Assembly: GCA_964515055.1 (NCBI GenBank)
Contig: CAZEUG010000011.1
Coordinates: 1 to 50,884 of the forward strand
Reading direction: 5' to 3'
Origin: QAMX01 sp964515055
Lineage (GTDB): Bacteria; Bacillota; Clostridia; Oscillospirales; QAMX01
DNA length: 50,884 bases
Part shown: positions 42,202 to 50,846 of the stretch, piece by piece
How the letters are laid out: every line of letters starts with the position of its first letter
How positions within the stretch are numbered: position 1 is the stretch's first letter
Made by a program: the position numbers and the translations under genes
The notes under the pieces: generated by a model
What the model saw: only the letters and a program-made list of their open reading frames with translations
What the model was told of the DNA's origin: nothing
The model's database searches: none

Positions 42202-42243
42202 AAAACAGGCGGCATCCAGCAATCGCTGAATGTCGCCTGTTTT
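42202..42243. terminator. Bidirectional terminator between the GH28-like gene and cinA
   Basis: AAAACAGGCGGCATCCAGC at 42202-42220 pairs with GCTGAATGTCGCCTGTTTT at 42225-42243 (a few internal mismatches) around AATC, between convergent genes. Confidence 0.85.
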
Positions 42244-42293
42244 CTGATCCCGTCTCAAATCGGCAGCGTGTCACAGCCGCTCATGCGAGCTTT

Positions 42294-43556
42294 TCAAGCC
42301 AGAGAATGCGGCAGATTGCGGACAGCCCGGAGAATCATGGACAGCGCATTGCTGGCTGCCAAATGGCGGATGTATGCGCGGTCACGTGTGCGGCCGCCGA
42401 GATGCAGCTCCCGGACATAGATGGCACCGCGCAGATACAGACCGGCATACACGAGCCCGACCGGCTTTTCCGGCGTACCGCCGCCCGGTCCGGCAATCCC
42501 GGTCAGCGAGACGGCAATGTCCGCCCCGGTCGCCAGTGCTGCACCACGCGCCATATAGGCCGCAACCGGTCGGCTGACGGCACCGTACTGCTCCAGCAGC
42601 TGCTCAGGCACCTGCAACACATCGGCCTTCACGCTGTTGGCGTAGCTGACAATGCTGCCCAGCAGGACGGCGGAGCTGCCCGCAACATCAGTGATGCGCT
42701 TGGCAACCAGCCCGCCGGTACACGATTCGGCACAGGCCAGCGTCAGATGGCGCTCTGCCAGCGCCGACACGACACAGGCTTCCAGCGAATCCACATCGAC
42801 GCCGTAAATCAGATCGCCGAGCGTCTCGTGCAGCTCATCCAGAACGGGCGGCAGCAAACGGCGCGCCTCGGCCTCGGACGGCGCAGCGGCCGTCACGCGC
42901 AGCATCACCTCACCGTCCTTGCAGTAGGGGGCGATGGTCGGGTTCCTGGCGTTGGCCATCCGGTCATGAAGAATGGCCTCCACGGCGGATTCGCCCATGC
43001 CGAAAATGTGAACCTCGGAGGAAACCAGCGCCTTCTCCGAGCGGGCGCGCAAATAGGGCATGACGCATTGCCGCATCATGGGGCGGCATTCCCGCGGCGG
43101 CCCCGGCAGCATGATGATCGTCACGCCGTCGGCCGATGCGGCGCAGCCCGGAGCGGTGCCCCAGTCGTTGTCAAAAACGGTACAGCCCTGCGGCAAATAG
43201 GCCTGCTTGATGTTGTTTTCTGTCATTTCCCGCCCCATATCGGCGAAAAAACCCTTCATCCGTTCCAAAGACGGCTCATGCAGAACAAGCGGCAGACCGA
43301 GCGTTTCGCAGATGACCTCCTTGGTCAGATCGTCATAGGTGGGTCCCAATCCGCCGGTCGTGAGAATCAGATCCGAACGGCTCTTGGCCGTGCGCAAAAC
43401 GTCCGTCAGGCGGCCGGGGTTGTCGCCGACGACGGTATGATAGAACAGGTCAATGCCAAGCTCTGCCAGACATTCGGACAGGTACTGCGCGTCGGTGTTG
43501 GCAATTTCACCGAGCAGCAGCTCCGTTCCGACCGAGATGATTTCAGCGGCTTTCAT
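42294..43556 (-). CDS. cinA: CinA-family nicotinamide-nucleotide amidase / competence-damage protein
   Basis: About 420 residues. The N-terminal MoCF-like domain (about 1-170) has AAEIISVGTELLLGEIANTD, TTGGLGPTYDDLT and LPGPPRECRPM, as in MoaB/CinA proteins; the C-terminal amidase domain (about 255-415) has ACAESCTGGLVAKRITDVAG, SYANSVKADVL and SLTGIAGPGGGTPEKPVGLV. CinA deamidates nicotinamide mononucleotide, recycling pyridine nucleotides, and its N-terminal domain is an ADP-ribose pyrophosphatase in some bacteria. ATG 43556 has AAGGAG ten bases upstream. Five bases separate it from thiI, so it is the last gene of nifS-thiI-cinA. Confidence 0.96.
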   Translation of the reverse strand: MKAAEIISVGTELLLGEIANTDAQYLSECLAELGIDLFYHTVVGDNPGRLTDVLRTAKSRSDLILTTGGLGPTYDDLTKEVICETLGLPLVLHEPSLERMKGFFADMGREMTENNIKQAYLPQGCTVFDNDWGTAPGCAASADGVTIIMLPGPPRECRPMMRQCVMPYLRARSEKALVSSEVHIFGMGESAVEAILHDRMANARNPTIAPYCKDGEVMLRVTAAAPSEAEARRLLPPVLDELHETLGDLIYGVDVDSLEACVVSALAERHLTLACAESCTGGLVAKRITDVAGSSAVLLGSIVSYANSVKADVLQVPEQLLEQYGAVSRPVAAYMARGAALATGADIAVSLTGIAGPGGGTPEKPVGLVYAGLYLRGAIYVRELHLGGRTRDRAYIRHLAASNALSMILRAVRNLPHSLA

Positions 43557-43561
43557 CACTG

Positions 43562-44782
43562 TCACACTCCTTCCGGATGGCGGTTGGCCTGAATGACCAG
43601 CCGTTCGGCCGAGTCGAGCGCCGCCGCCATCAGCCCGTCCAGATCGAGCGCTGTTTCGGCTTCCAGCAGCTGCTCAAGCCGCGGCTTTGTTTTCGGATGC
43701 TTCGGTGTAAAGACGGTGCAGCAGTCCTCATACGGCAGCGTCGAGGTTTCAAAGGTTCCGGTTTCGCGGGCAACGCGGATGATCTCCTCTTTGTCCATGC
43801 CGATGAGCGGGCGGAACAGCAGCCGGTCGCAGACGGCACCGGTCACAGCCAGCGCGGGCATCGTCTGTGATGCGACCTGCCCAAGGCTTTCGCCGGTGAT
43901 CACGGCCATGCAGGACTCCCGCTCTGCCAGCGCACAGGCGATCCGCATCATGAAGCGGCGCAGAATCAGCGTAAACAGATCCTCCGGACATTTGTCGCGG
44001 ATTTCTTCCATAATATGGGCGGTGTTGACAATCCAGAGCGGGAAACGGCCGCACCGTGCGCTCATTTCCTGTGCAAGATCCAGCACCTTCTGACGTGCGC
44101 GGATGGAGGTATACGGTGGGCTTTCGAAGTGGACAGCGGCCAGCTCCACGCCGCGCTTGGCCATCATGTGACCGGCCACGGGGCTGTCAATGCCGCCGGA
44201 CAGCAGCAGCATGGCCTTCCCGCCGACACCGACCGGAAGACCGCCCGCACCGGCGATTTTCCCGGCATGGACATACGCCGCACGGTCGCGGATTTCAATG
44301 TAGACGACGAGCTCAGGGTGATCGAGGGAGACGGACAGGTGCGGGAACGCGTCCAGAATGGCACCGCCCGCCTCCGCAGCAATCTGCGGCGAGGTCAGCG
44401 GAAAGTGCTTGTCCGACCGGCGAACCTCCGCACGGAAGGTGCGCACACCGGCGAGTGCATCCGCACAGTAGGCCGGAACCAGACGAAGAATGGCATCCAT
44501 CTCCTTTTCGCATTCAGCGGTGCGGCAGATGGAGACAACGCCGTATACCAGCCGCATGGCCTCTACGGCTGCATCGATCTGCTCCGGCGGACAGGGGTCG
44601 GCCTCTGGACGAATGTAGACGGTGGACTGCATGGCGCGCACGGAAAACTGCCCGATCTGCGCCAGACGGTGACGGACATTTTTCAACAGCTGATCCTCAA
44701 AAACACGGCGGTTCAGCCCTTTCAAAACCATTTCACCGCACTTCAAGAGGATCATTTCCCGGTAATTTGTAGGTTGATTCAT
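43562..44782 (-). CDS. thiI: tRNA 4-thiouridine synthetase ThiI, short form
   Basis: About 406 residues. An N-terminal ferredoxin-like and THUMP region (about 1-165) that binds tRNA is followed by a PP-loop ATPase (about 175-400) with MLLLSGGIDSPVAGHMM. There is no C-terminal rhodanese domain, as in Bacillus ThiI, where a dedicated NifS-type desulfurase supplies the sulfur; a desulfurase gene lies directly upstream, fitting that model. The enzyme adenylates U8 of tRNA and inserts sulfur; a thiamine role needs the rhodanese and is unlikely. ATG 44782 is taken as start; AAAGGA is rather far upstream. Part of nifS-thiI-cinA. Confidence 0.96.
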   Translation of the reverse strand: MNQPTNYREMILLKCGEMVLKGLNRRVFEDQLLKNVRHRLAQIGQFSVRAMQSTVYIRPEADPCPPEQIDAAVEAMRLVYGVVSICRTAECEKEMDAILRLVPAYCADALAGVRTFRAEVRRSDKHFPLTSPQIAAEAGGAILDAFPHLSVSLDHPELVVYIEIRDRAAYVHAGKIAGAGGLPVGVGGKAMLLLSGGIDSPVAGHMMAKRGVELAAVHFESPPYTSIRARQKVLDLAQEMSARCGRFPLWIVNTAHIMEEIRDKCPEDLFTLILRRFMMRIACALAERESCMAVITGESLGQVASQTMPALAVTGAVCDRLLFRPLIGMDKEEIIRVARETGTFETSTLPYEDCCTVFTPKHPKTKPRLEQLLEAETALDLDGLMAAALDSAERLVIQANRHPEGV

Positions 44783-44819
44783 CAATCAAAACGATTCCTT
44801 TCCTGAATTTTGAGCAGAG

Positions 44820-45968
44820 TCAGCTGCGCCTGCTTCGGGGCGTCAGCGCATCGGCCACTTCCGCAAGCGCCTGCGCAAAACGGTCAATTTCTTCCGGCTG
44901 CGTCTCCGAAGAAACGCTGATCCGCAGCGCCCCGGCGGCTGCATCCGCATCGACCGGCATGGCGGACAGAACATGGCTCGGACGGCCACGGCCACAGGCA
45001 GAGCCGGTGGATACGTAGATTCCGCGCTCGGCCAGCGCGTGCATCACGGTTTCCCCGCGCAGCCCGCGCAGAGTCAGCATACAGATGCCGCCTGCTTCAC
45101 CGGCCGACAAAACTTCCGCCTGCGGACAGGCGTCGGCCACTGCCGACAGCACACGGCTTCTCAACGCCTCCAGCTTGTCTGTCTCCAAAGGTCGTGCGGC
45201 GGCGGCCGCAAGGGCAGCGATCAGCGGAACGGGCTCCGTTCCCGGAATCAGGCCGCGCTCCTGCCCGCCGCCGTAAATCAGCGGTGCCAGACGGACGCCC
45301 TTGCGGAGATACAGTGCGCCAATCCCTTTGTAGGCGTGAATTTTATGCCCGCTGACGGACAACAGATCGACGCCCAGCGACCGGACGTTGACCCGAATTT
45401 TCCGATACGCCTGTACGGCATCCGTGTGGAACAGAATTTCCGGACGAATGCGCTTGACCAGCCGAACCGCCTCCGCGACCGGCTGCAGGGTGCCAAGCTC
45501 ATTGTTTACAAGCATCAGCGAAACGAGAATCGTATCGCTGCGCACGGCGGCGGCAACTTCCTCGGCGGAAACGTGGCCGGACGCATCCGGCGACAGAAAG
45601 GTGGCCTCAAAGCCTTCTTTTTCCAGCGCGGCAACGGTATTCCGGACGGCATCGTGCTCAATGGCCGAGGTGATGATATGCCCGCGACAGCCGTTTCCGG
45701 CGCGCCGGCCATAACGGTGCGCCACACCGGAAAGGGCGAGATTGTCGGCAAAGGTGCCGCTGGGCGTGAAGAGCAGCTCTCCGGGCTCTGCACCCAGACC
45801 GGCGGCGATGGCCGAGCGGGCGTCTGTCACCAGCCGTTCCGCCGCAAAGCCGAACTGATGCAGAGACGATGGGTTGCCAAATTGCTGAGCGGCGGCCAGA
45901 AAGGCCGCGGCAGCCTCCGGACAGACAGCGGTGGTTGCGGCATTGTCCAGATAGATGGGCGTGTTCAA
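44820..45968 (-). CDS. Cysteine desulfurase (NifS/IscS-like) for ThiI
   Basis: About 382 residues from a TTG start. YLDNAATT, NPSSLH, SVSGHKIHAYKG with the PLP lysine, and SACGRGRPSHVL with the catalytic Cys are NifS-family signatures. Start choice: TTG 45968 has AGGAAAGG about ten bases before it and begins at the family's usual NTPIYLDNAATT; ATG 45998 would leave almost no 5' leader, because the -10 box ends at 46008. Adjacent thiI lacks a rhodanese domain, so this enzyme probably passes persulfide sulfur to ThiI, as NifZ does in Bacillus subtilis. The GTFADN near residue 80 departs from the usual GATEADN. Leads the nifS-thiI-cinA operon. Confidence 0.92.
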   Translation of the reverse strand: MNTPIYLDNAATTAVCPEAAAAFLAAAQQFGNPSSLHQFGFAAERLVTDARSAIAAGLGAEPGELLFTPSGTFADNLALSGVAHRYGRRAGNGCRGHIITSAIEHDAVRNTVAALEKEGFEATFLSPDASGHVSAEEVAAAVRSDTILVSLMLVNNELGTLQPVAEAVRLVKRIRPEILFHTDAVQAYRKIRVNVRSLGVDLLSVSGHKIHAYKGIGALYLRKGVRLAPLIYGGGQERGLIPGTEPVPLIAALAAAAARPLETDKLEALRSRVLSAVADACPQAEVLSAGEAGGICMLTLRGLRGETVMHALAERGIYVSTGSACGRGRPSHVLSAMPVDADAAAGALRISVSSETQPEEIDRFAQALAEVADALTPRSRRS

Positions 45969-46007
45969 AGTGATCGAACCTTTCCTGTCAGACATCATTT
46001 ACCCTAT

Positions 46008-46013
46008 ATTATA
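46008..46013 (-). promoter_or_regulatory. Extended -10 promoter of nifS-thiI-cinA
   Basis: On the minus strand TGGTATAAT, with TATAAT at 46013-46008, without a good -35. Transcription would start near 46001, which helps choose the TTG start of the desulfurase. Confidence 0.6.
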
Positions 46014-46154
46014 CCATAGAATGAAGCGGAACAGAGACAAAACGTGCAAAAAGTCCGTTAAAAAAACGAAACCACCGACTGTTTCTCAAAATCCTCCTCC
46101 AAAACCGCACCCGGACGGACGTTTTCGAAAAAGCGGACTGTTTCCGGAAAGACC

Positions 46155-46184
46155 TTGAAAAACGCCTGGATTCTGTGCTATAAT
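46155..46184 (+). promoter_or_regulatory. Promoter of the DtxR-rhamnosidase unit
   Basis: TTGAAA at 46155-46160, an 18-base spacer ending TGC and TATAAT at 46179-46184, an extended -10. Confidence 0.75.
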
Positions 46185-46213
46185 AACAGAAAAAGAAGCA
46201 AGCTGGTGAAAAC

Positions 46214-46618
46214 TTGAAAATACAGGAATCCGCTGAAAATTATCTGGAAACCATTCTGATTCTGAAAAAACGAAACGGAACGGTGCGCTCGATCGATATT
46301 GCAAACGAACTGGAATATTCCAAACCGAGCGTCAGTGTTGCCATGAAAAACCTGCGGGAAAACAGCTATATTGAAATGGAATCGGACGGCTCCATTACCC
46401 TGCTGGAAAAAGGGCTGGAAATCGCCGAGCGAATGTATGAACGGCATACGCTCCTGTCGGACTGGCTGATGCGTTTGGGCGTTCAGCCAAAAACCGCCGC
46501 AGAGGATGCCTGCCGGATGGAGCACGTCATCAGCACGGAAAGCTTTGAAGCCATCAAACATCATGCCAGCCGCGAAATTGCGGCGGCTGGATCCAAGGAG
46601 GATTCACATGAAAATTGA
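46214..46618 (+). CDS. DtxR-family metal-dependent regulator (short, MntR-length)
   Basis: A 134-residue protein starting at TTG 46214 behind GCTGGTGA. ESAENYLETILIL, SIDIANELEYSKPSVSVAMK and ITLLEKGLEIAERMYERHTL form the DtxR/MntR DNA-binding and dimerisation domains; there is no SH3-like C-terminal domain. Metal ligands by alignment from memory: His of YERH and the Cys-x-x-Glu-His of CRMEHVIS match the DtxR/IdeR iron-type set rather than the Glu of MntR, while the position of DtxR Met10/MntR Asp8 is Asn. Its last 11 bases overlap the start of the rhamnosidase gene, so both are translated from one message. A metalloregulator in front of a glycosidase is unusual. Confidence 0.88.
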   Translation: MKIQESAENYLETILILKKRNGTVRSIDIANELEYSKPSVSVAMKNLRENSYIEMESDGSITLLEKGLEIAERMYERHTLLSDWLMRLGVQPKTAAEDACRMEHVISTESFEAIKHHASREIAAAGSKEDSHEN

Positions 46619-49196
46619 ACGCCTGAAAATCAATCACCTGACGACCCCGCTCGGCTTTCAGCTGGATGAGCCGCGTGTCAGCTGGGTTGTGACGGAGTCC
46701 ACCGGCAAACGGCCGGTCTGGTCTCAGGTCGAGGTCGCGCAGGATGAAGCGTTTACAAATCTTTGTTACGACAGCGGCAAACAGGCCGAGCTGGATGCCC
46801 GCGCCTGCCCGCTGCCCATTCAACTGACGCCGAGAACGCGCTATTTCTGGCGCGTGACCGTCTGCGCGGAGGACGGCGACTGCGGCACGGCGACATCCTG
46901 GTTCGAAACCGGAAAAATGCAGGAGGCCTTCAACGGCAACTGGATTGCGGCTCCGTTCGACAAACAGATTCACCCGATTCTCCGCCGCACCTTTACACTG
47001 GATGCAGCCGCCGCGTCGGCGCGCCTGTACATTTCCGGCGTGGGTCTGTATGAAGCGAGGCTGAACGGACAGCCCATCGGCGATGAAGTGCTGACGCCGT
47101 TTTATAACGATTACAGCAGCTGGATTCAGGTGGAAACCTACGACGTCACAGACCTGCTGCAAGCCGGGGAAAACTGCCTGGAGGTTGCTCTGGGCAACGG
47201 CTGGTACAAGGGCCGCTTTGGCTTCAGCGGTAAGGACGCCAACCTCTACGGCGACCGGATGCAGCTGCTGGCCGAGCTGCGCGCCGAGCTGGCCAATGGT
47301 CAGACCGTCTGCATCGGTACGGATGAAGCGTTCGAGAGCCATGTCGGGCCGATTCTGGAAAGCAGCATCTATGACGGCGAAATCTATGACGCCCGCCTCG
47401 AACCGGGCGCAGACGGCTGGACACCTGTTGTCTGCGTCGATGCGCCGGAGGGTGCAACGATGGATCGGCTCAGCCCGCCGCTGCGCCGCCACGAGGCGAT
47501 CAAACCGGTCGAGCTGATTCACACACCGGCCGATGAGTGGGTGCTGGACTTCGGACAGGTCATAACCGGCTGGGTCGAAGCCGATGTTTCCCTGCCAGCT
47601 GGCGCAGAGCTGTCGCTCGACTACGGTGAGCTTCTCCAAAACGACAATTTCTACAACGGCAACCTCCGTTCGGCCAAAGAGCATTATGCCTTTATTTCTG
47701 CGGGAAAACCGACACACATCCGCCCGCATTTCACCTTCTATGGCTTCCGCTTTGTCCGTGTCACCGGGCTGGAAACGGTCAACCCGGCAGACTTCACTGC
47801 CCGCGTCATTCACAGCGATCTGGAACATACCGGCCGCCTGACCACCTCCCATGCAAAGGTCAACCGCCTGATTCAGAACGCGTGGTGGGGACAGCGCGGC
47901 AACTTCGTGGACGTCCCGACCGACTGCCCGCAGCGGGATGAACGTATGGGCTGGACGGGGGACGCCGAGGTCTTTGCCCCGACCGCCTGCTTCCATATGG
48001 ATACGGCTTCCTTCTTCCGGAAATTCCTGTACGATATGGAGAAGGAACAGGCCAAGCTCAACGGCGCCTGCCCGCACGTCGTCCCGGACGTGCTCAACCG
48101 GATTCAATTCTGCCGCGGCAAAAAGGGCACGGAATTCGGTGCCTGCGCCTGGGGCGATGCGGCGGTCATGATTCCATGGACGCTCTACCGCTTCTACGGC
48201 GACCGCACACTGCTGGCGGAGCAGTTCCCGCAGATGGCCGCATGGGTGGACTGGATTCAGACGCAGGACGCAACGCATGACGGCGGCCCGCGCCTCTGGC
48301 TGAAAGGCGATCATTTTGCCGACTGGCTCGCACTGGACAACCCGGTTGCCGGCTCGCCCTTCGGCGGGACAGACCAGTACTATGTCGCCTCTGCCTACTA
48401 TTACTACTCCGCCTATCTGACAGCGCGCGCGGCCGAGGCGCTGGGCGATGAAGCCAACCGAAAGAAGTACGATCAGCTGGCCGATGAAATCCGCGAGGCG
48501 TTCCGTCAGGAATTCTTCACAGCGTCCGGCCGTGTCGCCGAACGGACACAGACCGCCATGGTTCTGGCACTGGCCATGCACCTGGCACCGGAAGAAGCGC
48601 GGCCGCGCATCACGCGGGATCTGCGCCGGAAGCTCGACGACCGCGGAATGCACCTGGATACCGGCTTCGTCGGTACCTACCACCTGATGCGCACACTGTC
48701 CGATGTCGGTCTGGGCGCCTGCGCCTATACGCTGCTGCTGAATGAGGATTATCCGAGCTGGCTGTATGAGGTCAACATGGGTGCCACCACGATCTGGGAA
48801 CGCTGGAATTCCGTCCTGCCCAACGGCCTCGTCAGCGATACCGGCATGAACAGCATGAACCACTATGCATACGGCGCGGTGGTCGAATGGATGTACCGCT
48901 GTATGTGCGGCCTGAATGAGTCCGCCCCCGGCTTCGCATCGGCGCGCATCGCTCCGATGAGCGATAAACGGCTGGATTGGGCAGAGGCGGAATATGCATC
49001 CGCATCCGGCCTGTACCGCAGCGGCTGGCGCCGCGAAAACGGCGAAGTGGTCTATACGGTCGAGGTGCCCTTTGGCGCATCCGCCGTCTTTGTCCCGGAA
49101 CAGGCGGATGCATGGCTCACCGTCAATGGCACACCGGCGGATCAGCCCGGCGAAATCACATTGGAACCGGGTGTCTGGACCATCCGCACACGATAA
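46608..49196 (+). CDS. Alpha-L-rhamnosidase, GH78
   Basis: About 862 residues, no signal peptide, so a cytoplasmic enzyme. N-terminal beta-sandwich domains (about 1-330) lead to an (alpha/alpha)6 barrel (about 330-780) and a C-terminal beta domain. The catalytic-site motif DCPQRDERMGWTGD lies near residue 438, with the Asp/Glu residues of GH78, and MGATTIWERWNS near 726 holds the second key Glu. It removes alpha-L-rhamnose from plant flavonoid glycosides, rhamnogalacturonan or bacterial polysaccharides. ATG 46608 follows AAGGAGG and lies within the DtxR gene; an upstream ATG at 46506 has no such site. Known cytoplasmic GH78 enzymes act on imported oligosaccharides. No transporter adjoins. Confidence 0.95.
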   Translation: MKIERLKINHLTTPLGFQLDEPRVSWVVTESTGKRPVWSQVEVAQDEAFTNLCYDSGKQAELDARACPLPIQLTPRTRYFWRVTVCAEDGDCGTATSWFETGKMQEAFNGNWIAAPFDKQIHPILRRTFTLDAAAASARLYISGVGLYEARLNGQPIGDEVLTPFYNDYSSWIQVETYDVTDLLQAGENCLEVALGNGWYKGRFGFSGKDANLYGDRMQLLAELRAELANGQTVCIGTDEAFESHVGPILESSIYDGEIYDARLEPGADGWTPVVCVDAPEGATMDRLSPPLRRHEAIKPVELIHTPADEWVLDFGQVITGWVEADVSLPAGAELSLDYGELLQNDNFYNGNLRSAKEHYAFISAGKPTHIRPHFTFYGFRFVRVTGLETVNPADFTARVIHSDLEHTGRLTTSHAKVNRLIQNAWWGQRGNFVDVPTDCPQRDERMGWTGDAEVFAPTACFHMDTASFFRKFLYDMEKEQAKLNGACPHVVPDVLNRIQFCRGKKGTEFGACAWGDAAVMIPWTLYRFYGDRTLLAEQFPQMAAWVDWIQTQDATHDGGPRLWLKGDHFADWLALDNPVAGSPFGGTDQYYVASAYYYYSAYLTARAAEALGDEANRKKYDQLADEIREAFRQEFFTASGRVAERTQTAMVLALAMHLAPEEARPRITRDLRRKLDDRGMHLDTGFVGTYHLMRTLSDVGLGACAYTLLLNEDYPSWLYEVNMGATTIWERWNSVLPNGLVSDTGMNSMNHYAYGAVVEWMYRCMCGLNESAPGFASARIAPMSDKRLDWAEAEYASASGLYRSGWRRENGEVVYTVEVPFGASAVFVPEQADAWLTVNGTPADQPGEITLEPGVWTIRTR

Positions 49197-49223
49197 CACC
49201 GGAACCAAAAACGAAACCCTCCA

Positions 49224-49267
49224 CCGGCGGGGAACCTGTCCATCACAGGCTCCCCACCGGATTTTTT
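49224..49267 (+). terminator. Terminator after the rhamnosidase gene
   Basis: CCGG/CCGG, GGGGA/TCCCC and CCTGT/ACAGG pair in one long stem from 49224 to 49260 (two small internal mismatches), followed by ATTTTTT. Confidence 0.9.
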
Positions 49268-49286
49268 ATGTTTTTTTCAAAGCAAC

Positions 49287-49315
49287 TTGACAAATGAAAT
49301 TCAATTTGCTATACT
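49287..49315 (+). promoter_or_regulatory. Promoter of the LRR lipoprotein gene
   Basis: A perfect TTGACA at 49287-49292, a 17-base spacer ending TGC and TATACT at 49310-49315. The leader to the ATG is about 240 bases, unusually long. Confidence 0.8.
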
Positions 49316-49371
49316 AAACTTGAAAAAAGGAAAATAAATAACACAACAGAATCACATGAAGAGGAAATAAA

Positions 49372-49395
49372 ATGATTACGCCGCCGGTTCCTTGA
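49372..49395 (+). CDS. Seven-codon upstream frame MITPPVP
   Basis: GAAGAGGAAATAAA precedes ATG 49372; the frame reads MITPPVP and stops at TGA 49393-49395. It lies in the long leader of the LRR lipoprotein gene. The Pro-Pro and final Pro codon before the stop are the type of sequence that slows ribosomes, so an attenuating role is conceivable. This is a weak call: such a short frame can arise by chance. Confidence 0.25.
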   Translation: MITPPVP

Positions 49396-49564
49396 AATGG
49401 CGTCTGAAAAGAGGCCGAACCTGACTGTTCAAGAAACGAAAACAACCATACTGAAGTGGACTGTAGTACGGAATCAAATACGATTACATCATTCATGAGA
49501 ATTCGAATACAATAATACTGCACCAGACTGCAAACACAGGGGAATTCCCCAAAAGGAGGTTTTT

Positions 49565-50740
49565 ATGAAACGATTCAAACGAATTCTGCTGCTCCTGTCT
49601 GTCCTTGCGATGGTTGCCGCGCTGATGAGTGCCTGCACACAGACGGCAGAACCGGAGCAAACGCTTCCCAAAGAAACGTCCGCATCCGAACAGACGTCCG
49701 AGACCTCCGACCGGACAACCGTCACGGAACCGCCAACCTCGGAGTCCCCGGTGGACAGCTCAGGCGCCACGGAACCGACGAACACGGAAACCACGCCGGA
49801 AGGCACGGAGCTGTCCAAAACGGTGGCCGATGCCGTGCGGAAGGCGTGGAACGTAGAGGGCGACCTGACGGATGATCTGCTGAAAAAAACAGAGGTGCTG
49901 GAGATTGCCTTTGGCACCTGGGATCATGCGGAAACCGGAGCGGATGGCAGCCTGCGGCTTCCGATTTCCGATCTGACCGGGCTGGAAGCGTGTTCGGCGC
50001 TTCGCGAGCTGTATCTGTTGGATTACTACGGAACCGACCTCGGCGCGATCAGCGGCCTGAACCGGCTGGAAGTGCTGTCCGTGCAGTTTGCAGGCAACCT
50101 CCCGGCGGAAACCATGTGGGACACCGCCGCACTGGTCGGTTTGCCGCTCAAACGCCTGGAAATTGACAACTATCCGCTTGCCGACCTGACCGACATTGGC
50201 CGCCTGACATCCCTGCGGGAGCTCTGGCTGACGCGCTGCCCGCTGGCAGACCTGTCGCCGCTGGCCAATCTGACCGAACTGGAAATGCTGAATCTCGGCG
50301 GAATCAGTGGGTCCGGTCTGCAAAACGCCATCCGCGATCTGTCACCGCTGGCCGGTCTGACCCGGCTGCAATGGCTCTCCCTCGCCGGGGTGGAAGGGGA
50401 GCTGTCGCCGATTGCAGCACTCCCGCTGACGCAACTGACGATTGCGTGGTCAACCGTGTCGGATTATGCGTCGCTGGCCTCCATGCAGACCGTCTCCGAT
50501 CTGGCTCTGGGCAATACCAACCTGACAGACGGCGATACGGCAGTCTTCGGAAAAATGGCGGGGCTGAAATATGTACTCTGGATTGCCGCACCGGAGGGTG
50601 CGCATCCGGAACAGCTGGGCGATCTGCTGAAGGCGGTGGGGCGGTCGGATGTCCTGTCGATTGACAATGCCGCTCAAACCGATCCGGACGCATATGACGC
50701 ATTCATGAGCCGGATTTACCCGACCTTCCGGACGAAGTAA
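49565..50740 (+). CDS. Leucine-rich-repeat lipoprotein
   Basis: A 391-residue lipoprotein: signal peptide MKRFKRILLLLSVLAMVAAL with lipobox LMSAC, then a Thr/Ser/Glu/Pro-rich linker (about 26-85) that would cross the cell wall, then about eight leucine-rich repeats (about 105-345) of the LxxLxxLxLxxxxxxDLSPL type, for example LTSLRELWLTRCPLADLSPL and LTELEMLNLGGIS. The extracellular LRR arc probably binds a protein or glycan; the partner is unknown. An AAAGGAGG site precedes the ATG. Single gene with its own promoter and terminator. Confidence 0.9.
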   Translation: MKRFKRILLLLSVLAMVAALMSACTQTAEPEQTLPKETSASEQTSETSDRTTVTEPPTSESPVDSSGATEPTNTETTPEGTELSKTVADAVRKAWNVEGDLTDDLLKKTEVLEIAFGTWDHAETGADGSLRLPISDLTGLEACSALRELYLLDYYGTDLGAISGLNRLEVLSVQFAGNLPAETMWDTAALVGLPLKRLEIDNYPLADLTDIGRLTSLRELWLTRCPLADLSPLANLTELEMLNLGGISGSGLQNAIRDLSPLAGLTRLQWLSLAGVEGELSPIAALPLTQLTIAWSTVSDYASLASMQTVSDLALGNTNLTDGDTAVFGKMAGLKYVLWIAAPEGAHPEQLGDLLKAVGRSDVLSIDNAAQTDPDAYDAFMSRIYPTFRTK

Positions 50741-50813
50741 GCAACTGAAAAAATCCCTGTACACCAAGGCTTAATAGTGACAAGTAACTATTTTGTCTTG
50801 CACCGGGGCAGAG

Positions 50814-50846
50814 AACGGTGTGACCGCAAGGGTCACGCCGTTTTTC
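50814..50846 (+). terminator. Terminator after the LRR lipoprotein gene
   Basis: AACGGTGTGACC at 50814-50825 pairs with GGGTCACGCCGTT around GCAA (one G-U, one offset), followed by TTTTCTG. A short inverted repeat, AATAGT and ACTATT (50774-50793), lies between the gene and this hairpin. Confidence 0.85.

Noticed and set aside
42147..43592. A 481-codon + strand frame over cinA
   Set aside because: Antisense to a protein with all CinA motifs; also runs through the bidirectional terminator at 42202.
46554..49208. An 884-codon open frame on the minus strand
   Set aside because: It is antisense to the clear GH78 rhamnosidase; composition is that of a shadow frame in G+C-rich coding DNA and it has no ribosome site.
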